NCBI GenBank assembly: GCA_051027215.1
Contig: JBPCXR010000077.1
Span: 1-26,533, forward strand
From: CALHVX01 sp051027215
GTDB taxonomy: Bacteria > Pseudomonadota > Gammaproteobacteria > Pseudomonadales > Azotimanducaceae
Direction: 5' to 3'
Length of the DNA: 26,533 bases
Part shown: piece after piece, positions 23,164-26,533 of the stretch
How the letters are laid out: each line of letters starts with the position of its first letter
How positions within the stretch are numbered: the first letter of the stretch is position 1
Made by a program: the position numbers and the translations under genes
The notes under the pieces: generated by a model
What the model was told of the DNA's origin: nothing
What the model saw: the letters and a program-made list of their open reading frames with translations, nothing else
Databases searched by the model: none

Positions 23164-23185
23164 TTTAGCACAAGCCTGTGCTAAA
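23164..23185. promoter_or_regulatory. Perfect 9-bp inverted repeat just upstream of icd
   Basis: Arms TTTAGCACA and TGTGCTAAA are perfect inverses around a 4-base AGCC, 23-44 bases upstream of the icd ATG. It could be an operator or an mRNA hairpin at the start of the 5' leader. No U tract follows, so it is not a terminator for the gene upstream. Confidence 0.45.
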
Positions 23186-23207
23186 TCTCTATGCAGTTAG
23201 GAAAGCA

Positions 23208-25454
23208 ATGACAGACCGTGATCTGAAGATTATTTATACCCTCACCGACGAGGCACCAGCCCTTGCTACCTATTCACTGCTGCCGTTCATTAAAAGGTAT
23301 ACGGACGCCGCAGAGGTTGACGTTGAACTCAGCGATATATCGCTGGCGGCGCGTATTCTGGCCGCGTTTCCGGAAAACCTGAAAGAAGACCAGCGCGTTC
23401 CAGACGCCTTGGCAGAGCTGGGTGCACTGACCAAAGACCCGGGTGCCAATATCATCAAACTACCGAATATTAGCGCCTCGGTACCGCAACTCATTGAAGC
23501 GATTGCTGAACTGCAATCCCAAGGCTACAACCTGCCGAACTATCCGGAAGAGCCTGCAAACGATGAAGAGCAAGCGATTCGCGACCGCTACGCGCACGTA
23601 CTGGGCAGCTCGGTCAACCCGGTACTACGAGAAGGAAATTCAGACCGTCGCGCACCGGAATCAGTCAAGCAGTTCGCCCGCAAGCACCCACACCCGATGG
23701 ACAAGTGGAGCCAAGCCTCCAGCACCCACGTGGCCCATATGCGCCACGGAGATTTCTATCACAGCGAGAAATCCGTAACGATCGAAAAGGCAGGTGAGCT
23801 TAAGATTGAACTGGTGCAGGACGATGGCAAAGTCACCGTGCTGCGCGACGCCGTTCCTGTCGCAGACGGCGAAGTCGTCGACGGCTCCTATATGAATGTC
23901 GCGGCCCTGCGTGAATTTCTGGAGGAAGAATACGAAGGCGCGCTGCGTGCGGGCCTGCTGGCCTCACTGCATCTGAAGGCGACAATGATGAAGGTGTCTG
24001 ACCCGATCATTTTCGGCCATGCGGTGGAAGTGTACTATCAGCAAGCTTTCGATCAGCATCGAAAGACTTTTGACGAGCTCGGGGTCAACCCCAACCTTGG
24101 CCTGGCCAGCGTGCAAGACAAAGTACGCGAGTTAACCTTCTCCTTACGCAACGAGATCGAAGCGGATCTGCGCCGCTGCCACGAAAAACGTCCCGGTCTG
24201 GCTATGGTCAACTCCGACCAAGGCATCACTAACCTACACGTGCCCAGTGACATCATCGTCGATGCTTCTATGCCTGCCATGATTCGTGTCGGCGGCCAAA
24301 TGTGGAGTGCTGATGGCAACCTACGGGATACTAAGGCCATCATTCCCGACTCCTGCTACGCAACGATCTACCTCGAGGTGATTAATTTCTGCAAACACCA
24401 CGACGCGTTTGATCCGACCACAATGGGCACCGTGCAAAACGTTGGTCTGATGGCGCAGAAAGCGCAGGAGTACGGATCACACGATAAGACCTTCGAGCTA
24501 CCTGCTAGCGGCACCGTGCGCGTGATCGACGGAGCCGGAAAGGTATTGATTGAGCATCAAGGGGTCGAAAAAGGCGACATCTGGCGCATGTGCCAAACCA
24601 AAGACGCAGCGATTCGTGACTGGGTCAAGTTGGCTGTGAATCGCAGCCGGGCATCTGGCATACCCGTCGTCTTTTGGCTGGATGAACATCGAGGCGAGTC
24701 TGTTCAGCTGGGTCACGATGCGCAGATCATCAAAAAGGTTAGAAAGTATCTAAAAGAGCACGATACCGATGGCCTCGACATTCAGATTATGAAGTTAACA
24801 CTTGCGATGCGTCACACGCTTGAGCGTGTGCGTCATGGTCAGGATACTATTTCAGCTACAGGCAATGTCTTGCGCGACTACCTGACGGATTTGTTCCCCA
24901 TCATGGAACTGGGCACCAGCGCCAAGATGTATTCAATCGTCCCGCTAATGGCGGGCGGCGGTCTCTACGAAACCGGAGCCGGCGGCTCGGCGCCAAAACA
25001 TGTGCAGCAGTTCGAAGCGGAGAACCACCTACGCTGGGACTCGCTCGGCGAGTTCCTTGCGCTGACCGTTTCCCTGGAAGACATTGCGGTAAAAACGGAC
25101 AACAAGCAGGCGCAAGTTCTTGCCAACGCTCTTGATGCAGCAACAGGCAAGCTATTAGAGAACAACAAGTCGCCTTCGCGCAAAACCCATGAACCCGACA
25201 ATCGCGCCAGCCACTACTACCTCGGCATGTACTGGGCCGAAGCATTGGCAAGCCAGAACGAAGACCCAGCACTCAAGAAACAGTTTGCACCATTGGCCAA
25301 GTCATTGGCGGACAACGAAGAACAGATCCTCAAGGAGCTGGTGGAAATCCAGGGCGAGCCGGTTGATCTCGGAGGCTACTACCACCCTGATGTCGGTAAA
25401 GCCGCTGCGGCCATGTGCCCGAGCAAGACCCTAAATGGGATTCTGGCTGGGTAA
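23208..25454 (+). CDS. icd: Monomeric NADP-dependent isocitrate dehydrogenase
   Basis: The 748-residue protein is the monomeric (IDH II) isocitrate dehydrogenase, which oxidatively decarboxylates isocitrate to 2-oxoglutarate in the TCA cycle with NADP. Length and sequence match the family. The isocitrate-binding loop is complete: S134, N137, R141 and R147 in SSVNPVLREGNSDRR, equal in spacing to S132, N135, R139 and R145 of the Azotobacter vinelandii enzyme. ATG 23208 is chosen because AGGAAAG lies 5 bases ahead and family N-termini begin MTDRD-like; a GTG at 23178 would add ten unrelated residues and start inside a palindrome. It is cytoplasmic and a main NADPH source. Two palindromes upstream suggest regulation by a specific repressor or activator. 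Confidence 0.96.
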   Translation: MTDRDLKIIYTLTDEAPALATYSLLPFIKRYTDAAEVDVELSDISLAARILAAFPENLKEDQRVPDALAELGALTKDPGANIIKLPNISASVPQLIEAIAELQSQGYNLPNYPEEPANDEEQAIRDRYAHVLGSSVNPVLREGNSDRRAPESVKQFARKHPHPMDKWSQASSTHVAHMRHGDFYHSEKSVTIEKAGELKIELVQDDGKVTVLRDAVPVADGEVVDGSYMNVAALREFLEEEYEGALRAGLLASLHLKATMMKVSDPIIFGHAVEVYYQQAFDQHRKTFDELGVNPNLGLASVQDKVRELTFSLRNEIEADLRRCHEKRPGLAMVNSDQGITNLHVPSDIIVDASMPAMIRVGGQMWSADGNLRDTKAIIPDSCYATIYLEVINFCKHHDAFDPTTMGTVQNVGLMAQKAQEYGSHDKTFELPASGTVRVIDGAGKVLIEHQGVEKGDIWRMCQTKDAAIRDWVKLAVNRSRASGIPVVFWLDEHRGESVQLGHDAQIIKKVRKYLKEHDTDGLDIQIMKLTLAMRHTLERVRHGQDTISATGNVLRDYLTDLFPIMELGTSAKMYSIVPLMAGGGLYETGAGGSAPKHVQQFEAENHLRWDSLGEFLALTVSLEDIAVKTDNKQAQVLANALDAATGKLLENNKSPSRKTHEPDNRASHYYLGMYWAEALASQNEDPALKKQFAPLAKSLADNEEQILKELVEIQGEPVDLGGYYHPDVGKAAAAMCPSKTLNGILAG

Positions 25455-25474
25455 GCGGATTCAGGTCGGATCAA

Positions 25475-26533
25475 TTACTTCTCAGCGGATTCACGAAGCT
25501 GCTTTGCCACGGTAAAGTAATAGTTGCGCCCAGTCGCCGTTAACAGCTGGCTGCCCAATCGTTCAAGAGCATCCGCTTTTAGGTTCTTCACTTCCCCAAC
25601 CTTAAGGCCCAGAGCCAACAAATGATCGCTTAGCTGAGCCGTCCACTGAGGGTCTTCGGGGAGAGACGCCCGCGCTTGCTTAAGCAGCATTTCAGCACCA
25701 CCAGCAAGCGCAGCAATTCGTTCCGCTTCCGCTCGGTTTGACAACGGGAATAGGTTCGAAGGATTACCATCAAACCATCCCAGATAGCCGGAAAAAATGG
25801 CCCGTACACCCCATTCGACATTTCCGTAGTACTCTCTTAGGTAGTCCAGCTCAGCGAATTTTTCAGGGAGCTTGACGGCCTCTACCAATTCATCGGGTGT
25901 CAGGCCACGATTCATTCCGTCTATCGTTTGATCGAACACCGATTGGATGGCGTCTCGGTAGTTTGTGAGCGTCGCAGCGGATTGATCTTCCCCCAAAATT
26001 GGGCGCGTATGCCCACCTACCAAATGTTTTGGCTGTTCCTCAATCATCAGGGTGAGGCTGTTGATCCAGGCCTGTACATCTCGGTATGGAGTGCCTCGGA
26101 TCGCATAAAGATTCGGCCAAGACTTGTAGAAATTGTCGCCTGCGAAAATCACACGCTCTGCTGGATACCACACATAAAGCTCATCGTAGGCTTCGCCGGT
26201 TGCGGTCACTAGATCAACCTCAACGCCTGCAATGCTGATTGTTTTTCTAGCATCCGTGAGCAAATGAGTTGGCTTCGTATCTGCCGCTGCAAACACTTCG
26301 CCGCCGCGTTTAGGAAAGTAGGCCCTTGCTACGCCATTATTGATTCTCTGCTCCGGCTTAAGCAGAAACCCGCCTTGGCGTGCCCCTCGCGCTCGGTGAA
26401 TCGTTAACCCTGCGTCCGCAAGGGTTCGAGTTTCTTTATTGAATTCATCTCGCGTCCATATTTGGACATCCTTCCCGGCTGCAGCAAACACACCCACGCC
26501 GCCTGTGTGGTCGCGATGCCCATGGGTCAAGAT
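25475..26533 (-). CDS. MBL-fold metallo-hydrolase, alkylsulfatase-like (5' end outside the window)
   Basis: The frame is open to the right edge, so the N-terminus is missing; the visible 352 residues start at ILTHGHRDHTGG. That is the MBL metal motif HxHxDH, with HGH in place of the common HSH. Further metal ligands are likely the Asp in FAGDNFYKSWPNL and the His in VGGHTRPILG. After about 200 residues comes LPEKFAELDYLREYYGNV, a GYLGWFDGNPSNLFPL linker and a helical region that resembles the dimerisation domain of SdsA1/BDS1-type alkylsulfatases. It would hydrolyse sulfate esters or another ester substrate; the family also includes non-sulfatase members. It converges with icd with a 20-base gap. 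Any signal peptide cannot be seen. Confidence 0.8.
   Translation of the reverse strand: MLTHGHRDHTGGVGVFAAAGKDVQIWTRDEFNKETRTLADAGLTIHRARGARQGGFLLKPEQRINNGVARAYFPKRGGEVFAAADTKPTHLLTDARKTISIAGVEVDLVTATGEAYDELYVWYPAERVIFAGDNFYKSWPNLYAIRGTPYRDVQAWINSLTLMIEEQPKHLVGGHTRPILGEDQSAATLTNYRDAIQSVFDQTIDGMNRGLTPDELVEAVKLPEKFAELDYLREYYGNVEWGVRAIFSGYLGWFDGNPSNLFPLSNRAEAERIAALAGGAEMLLKQARASLPEDPQWTAQLSDHLLALGLKVGEVKNLKADALERLGSQLLTATGRNYYFTVAKQLRESAEK

Noticed and set aside
23178..23207. GTG start for isocitrate dehydrogenase at 23178
   Set aside because: It would begin inside the palindrome and add ten non-homologous residues; ATG 23208 has AGGAAAG ahead and the family N-terminus.

Overview
This window looks like a stretch of chromosome from a free-living, aerobic, probably marine gammaproteobacterium with a moderately high GC content. 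That placement is inferred from the gene repertoire: a TonB-dependent receptor, a monomeric NADP-isocitrate dehydrogenase, a WS/DGAT acyltransferase, oleate hydratase, MaoC dehydratases, an alkylsulfatase-like MBL protein and a PEP-CTERM-like protein. No tRNA, rRNA, CRISPR array, insertion sequence or phage gene was seen. Coding density is high and no gap reaches 300 bases. The genes at both window edges (a TetR-type regulator and an MBL-fold hydrolase) are cut off.

Region 1 to 3588 is a small catabolic-looking island. A TetR C-terminus is followed by two adjacent leftward hot-dog dehydratase genes (a FAS1-like N-terminal type and an HTD2-like type). Diverging from them is a rightward operon of a CmcJ/NvfI-type putative non-heme iron oxygenase, a MaoC dehydratase and a cupin. 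The divergent intergenic region carries a 12-bp repeat array that looks like an operator. At 3578-4108, leftward, is an exported peroxiredoxin whose peroxidatic cysteine codon is an in-frame TGA; I read it as a selenocysteine protein. Region 4396-9427 is a rightward lipid operon: oleate hydratase, an acetyl-CoA hydrolase/CoA-transferase family protein, and a wax ester synthase/DGAT. Together these could hydrate an unsaturated fatty acid, move CoA onto it, and esterify it for storage.

Region 9443-15581 (leftward) is a tightly packed three-gene operon: an ECF sigma factor, a membrane-anchored vWA-like protein with a degenerate metal site, and a very large exported protein with C-terminal membrane segments. 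A periplasmic rhodanese-like protein lies just upstream on the same strand. Region 16302-20777 has a zinc alcohol dehydrogenase diverging from a VOC protein. The two share an identical 9-bp upstream motif, and the VOC gene is followed by a TonB-dependent receptor. Next come a convergent aldo/keto reductase (20797-21900), a PEP-CTERM-like exported protein (22199-23053), monomeric isocitrate dehydrogenase (23208-25454, behind two palindromes), and the truncated MBL hydrolase (25475 to the right edge).

The two observations most worth following are the selenocysteine peroxiredoxin, which a standard gene caller would split into two fragments, and the ECF sigma/vWA/giant membrane protein operon, which I cannot assign to a named system.
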